Origin: Bacteroidetes bacterium UBA7662
Lineage (GTDB): Bacteria; Bacteroidota; Bacteroidia; UBA7662
Direction of reading: 5' to 3'
Assembly: GCA_002483345.1 (NCBI GenBank)
Contig: DLHS01000016.1
Location: 442,694 to 506,693, forward strand
DNA: 64,000 bases
The notes beneath the pieces are model-generated. The model was given only the letters and a program-made list of their open reading frames with translations, was not told where the DNA came from and searched no databases. The translations under genes were made by a program, and so were the position numbers. Of the stretch, positions 51,008 to 58,652 are shown one piece after another. Numbering within the stretch: position 1 is the stretch's first letter; each line of letters begins with the position of its first letter.

Positions 51008-51884
51008 ATTTCCAGCGGCTAAGTGGCCAGGGCAGCCGACTGTGGCTGACCCTTGTATAAAGATACGGCTTTGCCCCGAACCCGCCGTAAAATCGCTGTA
51101 ATCCGGGGATCATCGAGCCTTCAAAATCAAATAAAATACCCTGACCACACAGGTCTTCCAGCACCCTGTTCACCAGAAGATGCATGGCATTTTGTTCTTT
51201 ACCGGCAGGCGCACTGGCTGCCAGTTGGTAATAAGCCTGTTTCCCGGTATGCAGTATGGCGCAGGCAGCAACCAATTCCTGTCCTGAAAAGGCGCCATAT
51301 AGGTGCCACTTCAGGGCGGGGCTCAGCAATAAGGCTTCCGCCTTGGTATAAAAGGAAGCAGGCAGCCGGGTTTTTTCGTTCAGATGCCGGCGCAGAAAGG
51401 GTAAAAAAGCAGTCAGGTCTATGTCCTTCCGGAGTTCCAGATCAACGGGCTTTTTCAGGATGCGCCTGAGATGGTTGTTGTAACCGGTATATAATAATTC
51501 AGAGCTGGCAGGCACGTCCAGCCTGTAGGTTACCCGCTCCTGCTGCTGCCAGCCGGGGGCTAAGACCAATCCGGTGGTGTCGAGGCAAAGGTCTATGTGC
51601 TGAAAATGCGCTTGCAGATACTGCAACAATTCAGCGTAAGGAGGCGGGGCGGTGTCTGATGCGCTTACCAGGGCGAATCGCTGGGTTAAAAGCGGCTGTT
51701 CCAGCAACCTGAACCCAAGCACCCGGCGGACAGGCAAGGGAAAATAGTGTTCTCCTACTTGGAGAAGGGCCCAATCCGGTACCAACACATCAAGATAGGC
51801 AGGCAGTAGGTAGGGTAAATGCCCGGAAACAGCCATGTAAGGGATGTCTGACAGCGATTCCCGGGTATGCACCTGCTGCGTCAT
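50988..51884 (-). CDS. GNAT/FemAB-like acyltransferase
   Basis: A 298-aa protein whose C-terminal half resembles the GNAT fold: LRRHLNEKTRLPASFYTKAEALLL, then LYGAFSGQELVAACAILHTGKQAYYQLAASAP and an LVNRVLEDLCGQGILFDFEGS strand-helix pair, as in the BioF2/FemAB-type acetyltransferases. The N-terminal half is less clear. It may acylate a sugar or peptide. The ATG at 51884 overlaps the deacetylase-like gene by 4 nt, and an earlier start at 51926 would run deep into that gene. Confidence 0.65.
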   Translation of the reverse strand: MTQQVHTRESLSDIPYMAVSGHLPYLLPAYLDVLVPDWALLQVGEHYFPLPVRRVLGFRLLEQPLLTQRFALVSASDTAPPPYAELLQYLQAHFQHIDLCLDTTGLVLAPGWQQQERVTYRLDVPASSELLYTGYNNHLRRILKKPVDLELRKDIDLTAFLPFLRRHLNEKTRLPASFYTKAEALLLSPALKWHLYGAFSGQELVAACAILHTGKQAYYQLAASAPAGKEQNAMHLLVNRVLEDLCGQGILFDFEGSMIPGLQRFYGGFGAKPYLYTRVSHSRLPWPLSRWKYGIRPE

Positions 51885-53191
51885 GCCCTCGCCTCCGCCA
51901 GCAAACGGCTGTAAACAGCTTCCCAACCCACCCAGCCGTCAGGTTCGGAAAAGCTGCTGTTGTGCCACAGACTTACAAAAGTGCCTCCGACCGCTTTACA
52001 TTCCCGGATTAAGGCGGTGATTTTTTCTGAGGCGGCAGCAGGACCTAAGTCCAGGTAAACCCGCAAGCTGACATCCATGACGATGGTTGGATAAATTTTC
52101 AGTTTGATGGGGCTTTCATGATCCAGGTCATAGAAAAAATGTGGGGTGGCCGTTCCGGATCTGAATCCCGGTGCTGCGGCATAGCCCATGCTGAAATCGG
52201 CCGTGAAATCTCTTTTGACAAGTTGTTGATAGGTTTGCGGGAGCCGTAGTTTCAGAAAATGCTGCCGGCTGAGATCAACAGGCCTGTTCAGAATCTCTTC
52301 CAGCAAAGCCTTTTCGCGGTCGATAAGTTGCTGATTTTCGGTAGAGCGCACACTGGGATGCAGACCGATGCGGTTGCGGTCGGCCAGGGTACGGATATGC
52401 TCCCTGAAATGTTCGTTCCGGGGATTGTGGGCATTGTCGAGCTGGCCGTAGTCGCCCATCAGCATGAAATAAACGGGTTCGGCCCCATGTTCCTGGTGCT
52501 GCTGGTTCAGCCAGTGGTAGGTATCGAAGGGGTCAGCTTGTGTACCCGACAAAACCCGCAAACGCTGCCGGAACGATTGCCACCGACCATGCCGGAGTTC
52601 AGAGAAAAGGCCCCCGGCAATTCTGACCCAGCTTTTTTGGCGGTAAGCGTACAGCTGGTCGATGTCGATGGTGGGAATAAACTGATAAACAGGCTTACGG
52701 AGTGGTAAATCAGGCCAGCGCTCCAGGAGTTGCTGTCGTAACTGGTTTACCCAGCGGTCGACAATAGCGGTTTCCAGAAAACCCTCCCTACAGGCGATGC
52801 TTTCGGTGTGGAGGTAGCGGTCGTGGGTATCGCTGCGGTGCGGCAGGTATTCTTCATAGCGCGAAACCAGGTAAAAAACGGCCGCAAAAAGGTCGTATGG
52901 CAGCGGATACCGCTTGCTGGTACGGAAAAGCGTTTTGGTGTCAAGATGTTGACCGATGGCGATGTTCTGGTCCTGTAATCCCTTTTCAAACAACAATTCA
53001 ACAGCACGGATGGGTAATGCTCCCTCATATAACTGTGGATCGACGGCATAGGCAATGCGCGGACCGGTGGCTGAAAGGAGGGTTTCGGGATCGTGGGTAA
53101 GGGTATAATCAGTACCCAGCAGGGTATGGAAAATGAGATCGAGACTGTATCGCAGCCTGCTCGAATAGCGGTCGGAATATAGCAGTATCAT
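51881..53191 (-). CDS. Polysaccharide-deacetylase-like protein (DUF7033 type)
   Basis: A 436-aa protein. The first 180 residues fit the DUF7033 N-terminal domain. After it comes a deacetylase-like barrel with FIPTIDIDQLYAYRQKS (about 189-205), where the DID would bind metal, RIGLHPSVRS and the C-terminal TFVSLWHNSSFSEPDGW. The catalytic residues are altered compared with classical NodB enzymes, so activity is uncertain. ATG 53191 fits a 4-nt overlap (ATGA) with the glycosyltransferase gene upstream. Confidence 0.75.
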   Translation of the reverse strand: MILLYSDRYSSRLRYSLDLIFHTLLGTDYTLTHDPETLLSATGPRIAYAVDPQLYEGALPIRAVELLFEKGLQDQNIAIGQHLDTKTLFRTSKRYPLPYDLFAAVFYLVSRYEEYLPHRSDTHDRYLHTESIACREGFLETAIVDRWVNQLRQQLLERWPDLPLRKPVYQFIPTIDIDQLYAYRQKSWVRIAGGLFSELRHGRWQSFRQRLRVLSGTQADPFDTYHWLNQQHQEHGAEPVYFMLMGDYGQLDNAHNPRNEHFREHIRTLADRNRIGLHPSVRSTENQQLIDREKALLEEILNRPVDLSRQHFLKLRLPQTYQQLVKRDFTADFSMGYAAAPGFRSGTATPHFFYDLDHESPIKLKIYPTIVMDVSLRVYLDLGPAAASEKITALIRECKAVGGTFVSLWHNSSFSEPDGWVGWEAVYSRLLAEARA

Positions 53192-54297
53192 ATCCCTGAC
53201 GAAGATAGGGTTTCGTTCCACAATTGCCTGTAATCGGCACCATTTTCAGCCTGAAAGCCACTGAAATGCCTGGTTTCCTGCAATAAAGCTGCCAGATGAA
53301 GCCGTGTCTGTTCCTGCCAGGGGGCGATGCCCTGTGCCGCCATCCGTCGTGCCAGGTATTCCTGCTCGGGCTGCCCGGGTGTGGGTATGAAAGCAGCCCG
53401 CCCCCCCAGTCGTTGTAAATCCATCAGCGTGCTGTAGCCCGATCGGGCAATGATGCAGGCGTGTGATACCATCAGGGCCTGCAAAGCCGCGGCATCCAGG
53501 TGGTTGAAGATTCGGAGCCGGTCTTTTTCGAGCGGATGTGTTAATTTCTGATGGTTTCCGGGGAGGCCGCGCACCAGGGTCACCGGGTCGGCTACATCTG
53601 GCAGCTGATCCAGCAGCAACTTTTCCAGGCGACTGCGCTGGGGTTCAGGACCCGATAACAATAGCAGCAGACCTGCTTTGGGTGCAGTATTTTCAACCGC
53701 GGGTGAAAAACGGGAAAGCGGCCCCAGATAACGCAAAGGCAGGGGAGCCGCAGCGCGGGATAAATCGCCCGCCAGGCTTTGGTCGGCCTTTTCATAATCA
53801 GGCACCCAGATCTGCCGAAAAGGCCTGAAAAGATGACTTTGAGCTTTTTTCCATACATAACGCCAGAGGAAAGCCATCTTTTCGGCATCCGCGGGAGGCA
53901 GTAATTCCAGCTGGTGTGTCAGGAAGATGGCCGGCGTTTCGGGGTGGTAAAGCCCGTAACGGTTGTCGCTTACAATCAGATCGACGGGCTCTTTTTTCAG
54001 GAAAGCCGCTACCAGGCGGTGCTCCCGTTGTATGTTCAGAAGCAGTCGGGGGCTTTGCAGCAGGGCCGACCAACCGGCATGCCGGCCGTAGGCGATTTTG
54101 TTTTCGGGTAAGGACAGAAAACGGAGCCGGGGGTAAGTCTCCTGTAATAAGCGGGCCGCAGCGCCGCTGCCGGCCAGAATGACTTCATGGTCAAGCGCCA
54201 GCAGGGCATCGATTAGCGGCATGGAGCGCGTGGCATGCCCCAGCCCCCAGTCAAGCACCCCGAACAGGATGGTTTTTCTTTTTTCCGTACGCGACAT
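53188..54297 (-). CDS. MurG-like glycosyltransferase (GT-B fold)
   Basis: A 369-aa protein of the UDP-glycosyltransferase/MurG type. The N-terminal motif is LFGVLDWGLGHATRSMPLIDAL (glycine-rich, about 12-33), and the C-terminal nucleotide-binding part has ALMVSHACIIARSGYSTLMDLQRLGGRAAFIPTPGQPEQEYLARRM. It likely transfers a sugar to an envelope or secreted acceptor. It is the first gene of the cluster with the deacetylase-like and acyltransferase-like genes, which suggests a modified polysaccharide or glycolipid. Confidence 0.85.
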   Translation of the reverse strand: MSRTEKRKTILFGVLDWGLGHATRSMPLIDALLALDHEVILAGSGAAARLLQETYPRLRFLSLPENKIAYGRHAGWSALLQSPRLLLNIQREHRLVAAFLKKEPVDLIVSDNRYGLYHPETPAIFLTHQLELLPPADAEKMAFLWRYVWKKAQSHLFRPFRQIWVPDYEKADQSLAGDLSRAAAPLPLRYLGPLSRFSPAVENTAPKAGLLLLLSGPEPQRSRLEKLLLDQLPDVADPVTLVRGLPGNHQKLTHPLEKDRLRIFNHLDAAALQALMVSHACIIARSGYSTLMDLQRLGGRAAFIPTPGQPEQEYLARRMAAQGIAPWQEQTRLHLAALLQETRHFSGFQAENGADYRQLWNETLSSSGI

Positions 54298-54341
54298 CTA
54301 ACTTTTCCCCGTTGTTTTACTTATTTGTTAGCTTTATACCC

Positions 54342-54482
54342 ATGCTCCAACGTCGTAAAACTACCATCCTTTTTGCCTTGTTGTGTTTGGCAATGGCATC
54401 CTGTGCTTCAAAACGCGGCTGTGATTGTCCTTCCTTCGGGCAGGAAACCACCCAGCCGGAAAAAACGGACAAAAAAGTCTGA
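54342..54482 (+). CDS. Small lipoprotein, SCASKRGCDCPSFG type
   Basis: A 46-aa lipoprotein. The signal sequence (MLQRRKTTILFALLCLAMASC) ends at a lipobox (MASC, Cys21). Then comes a CxC pair (GCDCPSFG) and a charged tail rich in Lys/Glu/Asp. I recall similar tiny CDCP-containing lipoproteins as common in Bacteroidota; their role is unknown. It is divergent from the glycosyltransferase gene and precedes feoAB. Confidence 0.7.
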   Translation: MLQRRKTTILFALLCLAMASCASKRGCDCPSFGQETTQPEKTDKKV

Positions 54483-54510
54483 TAGCGTTTCCGAAATCGC
54501 AAAGCTTGGC

Positions 54511-54518
54511 TAACTTTG
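54511..54518 (+). promoter_or_regulatory. -7 box of feoAB
   Basis: TAACTTTG matches TAnnTTTG, 27 nt before the feoA GTG. No Fur-like palindrome was recognised near it. Confidence 0.5.
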
Positions 54519-54545
54519 CCCTGTTTATAAGCAATCTAAATAAGC

Positions 54546-54785
54546 GTGAAGCTGAGTCAGTTAAAATCCGGCGATGAGGCCCAGATCCGGTCGTTGGGAA
54601 ATCATCCTGTGGCCAACAAATTACTCGAAATGGGTTGTCTGCCGGGCGAAAGACTCAAGGTGAGGCGCATCGCGCCCTTCGGCGATCCGATGGCGATACA
54701 GATTCTGGGCTATGAACTGGCGCTGCGTCGTGATGAGGCAGAGGCCATTGAGGTGGAATTATTGCCTAAATCGCCTTTTCTGTGA
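54546..54785 (+). CDS. feoA: Ferrous iron transport protein A
   Basis: A 79-aa SH3-like protein that assists FeoB. The FeoA pattern is clear: LSQLKSGDEAQIRSLG, LLEMGCLPGERLKVRRIAPFGDPMAIQILGYELALRRDEA. The start codon is GTG. Its stop overlaps the feoB GTG by 4 nt, so the two are coupled. No FeoC gene is present. Confidence 0.94.
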   Translation: MKLSQLKSGDEAQIRSLGNHPVANKLLEMGCLPGERLKVRRIAPFGDPMAIQILGYELALRRDEAEAIEVELLPKSPFL

Positions 54786-56887
54786 AAAAACGACTTAAAA
54801 TAGCCCTTGTAGGCAATCCCAACAGCGGAAAGTCGTCACTTTTTAACGCGCTTACCGGCCTGCACCAGAAAGTGGGCAATTTTCCGGGTGTGACGGTCGA
54901 TAAAAAGACCGGCATACTGCCTCTGGGGAACCACACGACCGCTGAACTCATCGATTTACCGGGCACCTACAGCCTCTACCCACGGTCGGAAGATGAACGT
55001 GTAACGTTTAATGTGCTGATGGATGCTGAAAATCCGGCACACCCTGACCTGGTGGTAATTGTTGCAGATGCAACAAATTTGCGTCGCCACCTGCTTTTTA
55101 TTACCCAGATCATCGACCTGGGACTTCCGGCCCTGCTGGTACTGAATAAAATCGACATGGCCGAAAAACGCGGGATTGAGCAGAATACGGCTGATCTGGC
55201 GCGTTTGCTGGGTGTACCGGTGGTCGCCACCAATGCCAGATCTTCTGCCGGCATCGACCAGCTGAAAACCACCATGGCAGAAATGGGTGCCCGCGTCAGC
55301 ATTCCTTTTTATCAGCCCAACGATGAGGTGAAGCCGGTTCTGGAAGCAATTTCAGAGATCAGCGGGGAAAAACCGGGTTACCGTTCTTTTATCTACCTCT
55401 GCAACCACGACCATCTCGACAAGCTGCTGCCTGCCCAGCATGCGAAAATTGATCAGTTTATCGGGGAATATCAGATCAACATACAGCAACTGCAGGCCCG
55501 TGAAACCGTGGAACGCTATCAGCAAATTGCAGGGCTGCTCACCCAGATTGAACGGAAAGCAAAACAACCGGAGGATCACCGCTCCGAAAAAATTGATAAA
55601 ATACTCCTCCATCCGGTGTGGGGTTACGGTATTTTCCTCGGGATACTTTTTGTGATGTTCCAGGCCATTTTTGCCTGGGCCAGCTGGCCGATGGACTGGA
55701 TAGAAAGCCTGTTTAACAGCTTAGGGACACTGGTTTCGGGTCTTTTGCCCGATAACCTGCTGGCCGATCTCCTGGTAAACGGTGTGATTCCGGGATTGGG
55801 CGGCGTGGTGGTTTTTGTACCTCAGATTGTACTGTTGTTTTTCTTCCTTGCCCTGCTCGAAGAAACCGGTTATATGGCCCGGGTAAGCTTCCTGATGGAT
55901 CAGCTGATGCGTAAGTTTGGCCTGAACGGCAAATCGATAGTGCCTTTGATCGGGGGTTATGCCTGTGCGGTGCCCAGCATCATGGCCACCCGTACCATCA
56001 ATTCCTGGAAGGAGCGCATACTCACCATCATGGTATTACCCCTGATGAGTTGCAGTGCCCGTTTACCAGTCTATACCCTGCTGATAGGCCTCAGCGTACC
56101 GGACGACCGGGTTTTGGGGTTGTTTAATTTACAGGGGCTGATACTGATGGCTTTTTATCTGCTGGGCTTTTTTGCGGCCATAGGCGTAGCACTCATCATG
56201 AAGTGGTTTATCAGAGAGCGTTCATCGTCCTTTTTCCTGCTGGAGATGCCTGCTTACCAGTTGCCGCGCTGGGGGAATATCGGGCTTACGCTGATTGACC
56301 GTGCCAAGACCTTCGTTTTTGGTGCCGGTAAGGTGATTCTGGCGGTTTCGATGCTGTTGTGGGCCTTGTCGAGCTACGGTCCAGGCGACCGCTTTGAACA
56401 GTTGCAGGCGACCTACGAAACGCAGCTCGCCGGTGGCGCCGATCCTCTGGAACTCGAAAATCAGCTGGAAAGAGATAAACTGGCTGCCAGTTATGCCGGT
56501 AGCCTGGGTAAATTCATAGAGCCGGCCATCGCGCCGCTGGGTTTCGACTGGAAAATAGGCATCTCCATCATCACCAGCTTTGCGGCCAGGGAGGTGTTTG
56601 TGGGCACCATGGCTACCATCTACAGCCTGGGTGCCGCCGATTTCGAAGAGACCACGCTTCGTCAGAAAATGATGTCAGATGTAAATCCACGGACAGGACA
56701 ACCGGTTTACACGCTTGCCACTACCTTTTCGCTGCTTGTTTTTTATGCCTTTGCCATGCAATGCATGAGCACCCTCGCCATCACATACCGGGAAACCCGT
56801 AGCTGGAAATGGCCCGCGCTTCAGTTTGTTTACATGACAGGACTCGCCTACCTTGGTAGTTTGCTGATTTATACCCTGCTGAAATAA
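54782..56887 (+). CDS. feoB: Ferrous iron transporter B
   Basis: A 701-aa inner-membrane Fe(II) transporter. The N-terminal G domain has GNPNSGKS (11-18, G1), DLPG (G3) and LNKID (G4); a GDI-like helical spacer follows. From about residue 275 the membrane part has the two gate-region repeats, with EETGYMARVSFLMDQLMRKFGLNGKSIVPLIGGYACAVPSIMATRT in the first. It has the expected length, slightly shorter than E. coli FeoB (773 aa). The GTG start is shared with the feoA stop; the SprT-like gene follows 1 nt after it. Confidence 0.97.
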   Translation: MKKRLKIALVGNPNSGKSSLFNALTGLHQKVGNFPGVTVDKKTGILPLGNHTTAELIDLPGTYSLYPRSEDERVTFNVLMDAENPAHPDLVVIVADATNLRRHLLFITQIIDLGLPALLVLNKIDMAEKRGIEQNTADLARLLGVPVVATNARSSAGIDQLKTTMAEMGARVSIPFYQPNDEVKPVLEAISEISGEKPGYRSFIYLCNHDHLDKLLPAQHAKIDQFIGEYQINIQQLQARETVERYQQIAGLLTQIERKAKQPEDHRSEKIDKILLHPVWGYGIFLGILFVMFQAIFAWASWPMDWIESLFNSLGTLVSGLLPDNLLADLLVNGVIPGLGGVVVFVPQIVLLFFFLALLEETGYMARVSFLMDQLMRKFGLNGKSIVPLIGGYACAVPSIMATRTINSWKERILTIMVLPLMSCSARLPVYTLLIGLSVPDDRVLGLFNLQGLILMAFYLLGFFAAIGVALIMKWFIRERSSSFFLLEMPAYQLPRWGNIGLTLIDRAKTFVFGAGKVILAVSMLLWALSSYGPGDRFEQLQATYETQLAGGADPLELENQLERDKLAASYAGSLGKFIEPAIAPLGFDWKIGISIITSFAAREVFVGTMATIYSLGAADFEETTLRQKMMSDVNPRTGQPVYTLATTFSLLVFYAFAMQCMSTLAITYRETRSWKWPALQFVYMTGLAYLGSLLIYTLLK

Positions 56888-56888
56888 G

Positions 56889-57527
56889 ATGAATCCGGCG
56901 CTACCGCTGAAATTACGTTCCGCTCTTACCCCTTTTCTGCCGGCCGCTGCCGTTGAGCCGGCCGTTGATTTTATCATCGAAAAGAAGGTGCAGCTAACGG
57001 TAACCGGCAACCGGGCCACCAAACTGGGCGATTACCGGCATCCATTTCAGGGAAAAGGCCACCGCATTACAGTGAACGGCACCCTCAACCCTTATGCCTT
57101 TCTGGTAACATTGGTGCATGAATTTGCCCATCTGGTGGCATGGGAGCAACATCAGAACAAGGTAAAGCCACATGGAACGGAGTGGAAACGCCTTTTCACG
57201 GGCCTGATGAGGCCATATTTGCAGGCCGATGTTTTTCCACCGGCATTGCTGGATGTTTTATCCGATTATTTCAAAAACCCGCGCGCATCCAGCTGTGCCG
57301 ATCCGGACCTGATGCGCAGCCTCTCCCAATTTGATAAAACAAGGGATAAGTACCAGTTTCTGGAGGAATTGCCTGAAGGCAGTGAATTTATGACACGCCA
57401 ACGCCGCTATTTTATCAAAGGCGAACGGCGCCGCACCCGCTTTCTGTGTACCGAGCAGGGGAGCAGGCGGCAGTACCTTTTTCATCCTTTGACGCCGGTG
57501 CAGCCGTTGGCGGTCGATGGTCCATGA
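56889..57527 (+). CDS. SprT-like zinc metallopeptidase-domain protein
   Basis: A 212-aa protein with an SprT-like domain. The zinc motif HEFAHLVAWEQH (HExxH) is followed by PHGTEWKRLF, whose His is the usual third ligand. SprT/Spartan relatives act on DNA-protein crosslinks in eukaryotes, but bacterial forms are not well known. The last residues (VDGP) come from a palindromic repeat at 57509, so the original C-terminus may have been altered by repeat insertion. Cotranscription with feoB is likely (1-nt gap). Confidence 0.85.
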   Translation: MNPALPLKLRSALTPFLPAAAVEPAVDFIIEKKVQLTVTGNRATKLGDYRHPFQGKGHRITVNGTLNPYAFLVTLVHEFAHLVAWEQHQNKVKPHGTEWKRLFTGLMRPYLQADVFPPALLDVLSDYFKNPRASSCADPDLMRSLSQFDKTRDKYQFLEELPEGSEFMTRQRRYFIKGERRRTRFLCTEQGSRRQYLFHPLTPVQPLAVDGP

Positions 57528-57600
57528 TCCGTGTCTAGTCCATAGTCCGCGGTCCATAGTCGATAGACAATGGACTATCGACCATGGACTGCCGACCGCC
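57509..57600. repeat. Palindromic intergenic repeat, copy 3
   Basis: A 92-bp imperfect inverted repeat starting GGCGGTCGATGGTCCATG and ending CATGGACTGCCGACCGCC, with nested TAGTCCATAGTC- and GTCGATAG-like words inside. Its outer word resembles the GGTCGAT/CCATCGAC part of the repeat at 48771-48799. It begins inside the end of the SprT-like gene and lies before the convergent DoxX-like gene. Confidence 0.75.
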
Positions 57601-57613
57601 GAAGGCAAAAAAA

Positions 57614-57967
57614 TCAGGCTGATTTACCCGAAACGTAAAAAGCAGCACCTGCCAGTGACAGGTCTTTTAAAACACTGCTCATAGCCATCTGATCACCACC
57701 CATAACGGCAGGCAGGTGGATGGTCAATACGAAAATCAGCAGCAACAGACCGAGAAGCATGGAGGCCATTTTGGTCATTTTACCAATCAGTATGCTGATA
57801 CAGGCTGCGAGTAAACAGAGGCCCGAAAGGTATATCCATAGTACACCACCGGGCAGGAAAGAAGGCACCATACCAGCCATCTGATCACCCATCATGAGGT
57901 GCATTAATCCGAATACACCGAAGGGAAGCGCAAAGACGATTTTACCGATTTTGTCAAGGTTGTTCAT
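57614..57967 (-). CDS. DoxX-like four-helix membrane protein
   Basis: A 117-aa protein with four hydrophobic helices (about 7-24, 41-60, 66-85 and 98-113). ALPFGVFGLMHLMMGDQMAGMVPSFLPGG and LTIHLPAVMGGDQ fit the DoxX/DoxD-like family, often linked to redox or membrane stress. The function is unknown here. It is transcribed alone and convergent with the SprT-like gene, with repeat copy 3 between. Confidence 0.7.
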   Translation of the reverse strand: MNNLDKIGKIVFALPFGVFGLMHLMMGDQMAGMVPSFLPGGVLWIYLSGLCLLAACISILIGKMTKMASMLLGLLLLIFVLTIHLPAVMGGDQMAMSSVLKDLSLAGAAFYVSGKSA

Positions 57968-58049
57968 GGTTTTGGGTTTAAGGTTGAAACAATATTTTGC
58001 TTAGGTATTCTAAACTAGGCATTTACGTAAACCAAAAAAAAAATGTTTA

Positions 58050-58541
58050 TCAACCGAAGCGAAGCAAGGTCTGGCCCTTCTCTACTGCATTCCCGGCCGA
58101 GACCAGTACCTTATCCACAATACCGGCACCAGGTGATTTGATGACATTTTCCATTTTCATACTCTCAAGGACAAGCAAAGGGTCGCCTTTTTTGACTTCC
58201 TGACCTGGTCCGGCGATCAACCGCAGCACCAAACCGGGCATGGGGGCCTTCACCTCATTCACTTTGCTTTCCGCCAGCTGGTTGAGGCCGAGTTTTTCGA
58301 GCATCAGATCCAGTTCGTTGCGGAGCTGCAGTTCAAAACCCTGTCCATTCACCAGTACGCGGAGGTTTTTATCCTCTTTCGATAACAACTCTACCGTGTA
58401 GGAACGGTTATCCAGCAGCAGATGCAGGCGATGTTCGTCGATGCGGGCGAGGTCGAGCGACAAGGGCTGGTTGTTGAGATAAAGGCTGTTGGCTTCACGC
58501 CGCAGCTGATATGGCTTGCCGTTGACGGTGATCTCGTACAT
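58050..58541 (-). CDS. Biotinyl carrier protein (carboxylase subunit)
   Basis: A 163-aa protein. The last 75 residues form a biotinyl domain: VKAPMPGLVLRLIAGPGQEVKKGDPLLVLESMKMENVIKSPG, with biotin on K129 (ESMKMEN). The N-terminal 80 residues are the beta-rich part seen in propionyl-/acyl-CoA carboxylase alpha chains of Bacteroidota. It should carry CO2 for a biotin-dependent carboxylase whose other subunits are not in this window. The ATG at 58541 gives MYEITVNGKPY, and an upstream start would bring non-homologous residues. Confidence 0.88.
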   Translation of the reverse strand: MYEITVNGKPYQLRREANSLYLNNQPLSLDLARIDEHRLHLLLDNRSYTVELLSKEDKNLRVLVNGQGFELQLRNELDLMLEKLGLNQLAESKVNEVKAPMPGLVLRLIAGPGQEVKKGDPLLVLESMKMENVIKSPGAGIVDKVLVSAGNAVEKGQTLLRFG

Positions 58542-58561
58542 GACGCAATAATTTTGGTTGC

Positions 58562-58569
58562 CAAAACTA
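58562..58569 (-). promoter_or_regulatory. -7 box of the biotinyl protein gene
   Basis: Minus-strand TAGTTTTG matches TAnnTTTG, 20 nt before the ATG at 58541. Confidence 0.45.
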
Positions 58570-58652
58570 AGCAAAATGACAAACTTTGAGTTTATCCTTG
58601 TTGAATCGTCGCGCGTTACAGCGCGAAGTACTTTCTGCTATCCACCCAAAAA

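Noticed and set aside
58111..58119. A perfect DnaA box (TTATCCACA) at 58111
   Set aside because: It is a single copy within the biotinyl protein gene without neighbours. One box by chance is expected in a region this size; it also shows that single boxes mean little.
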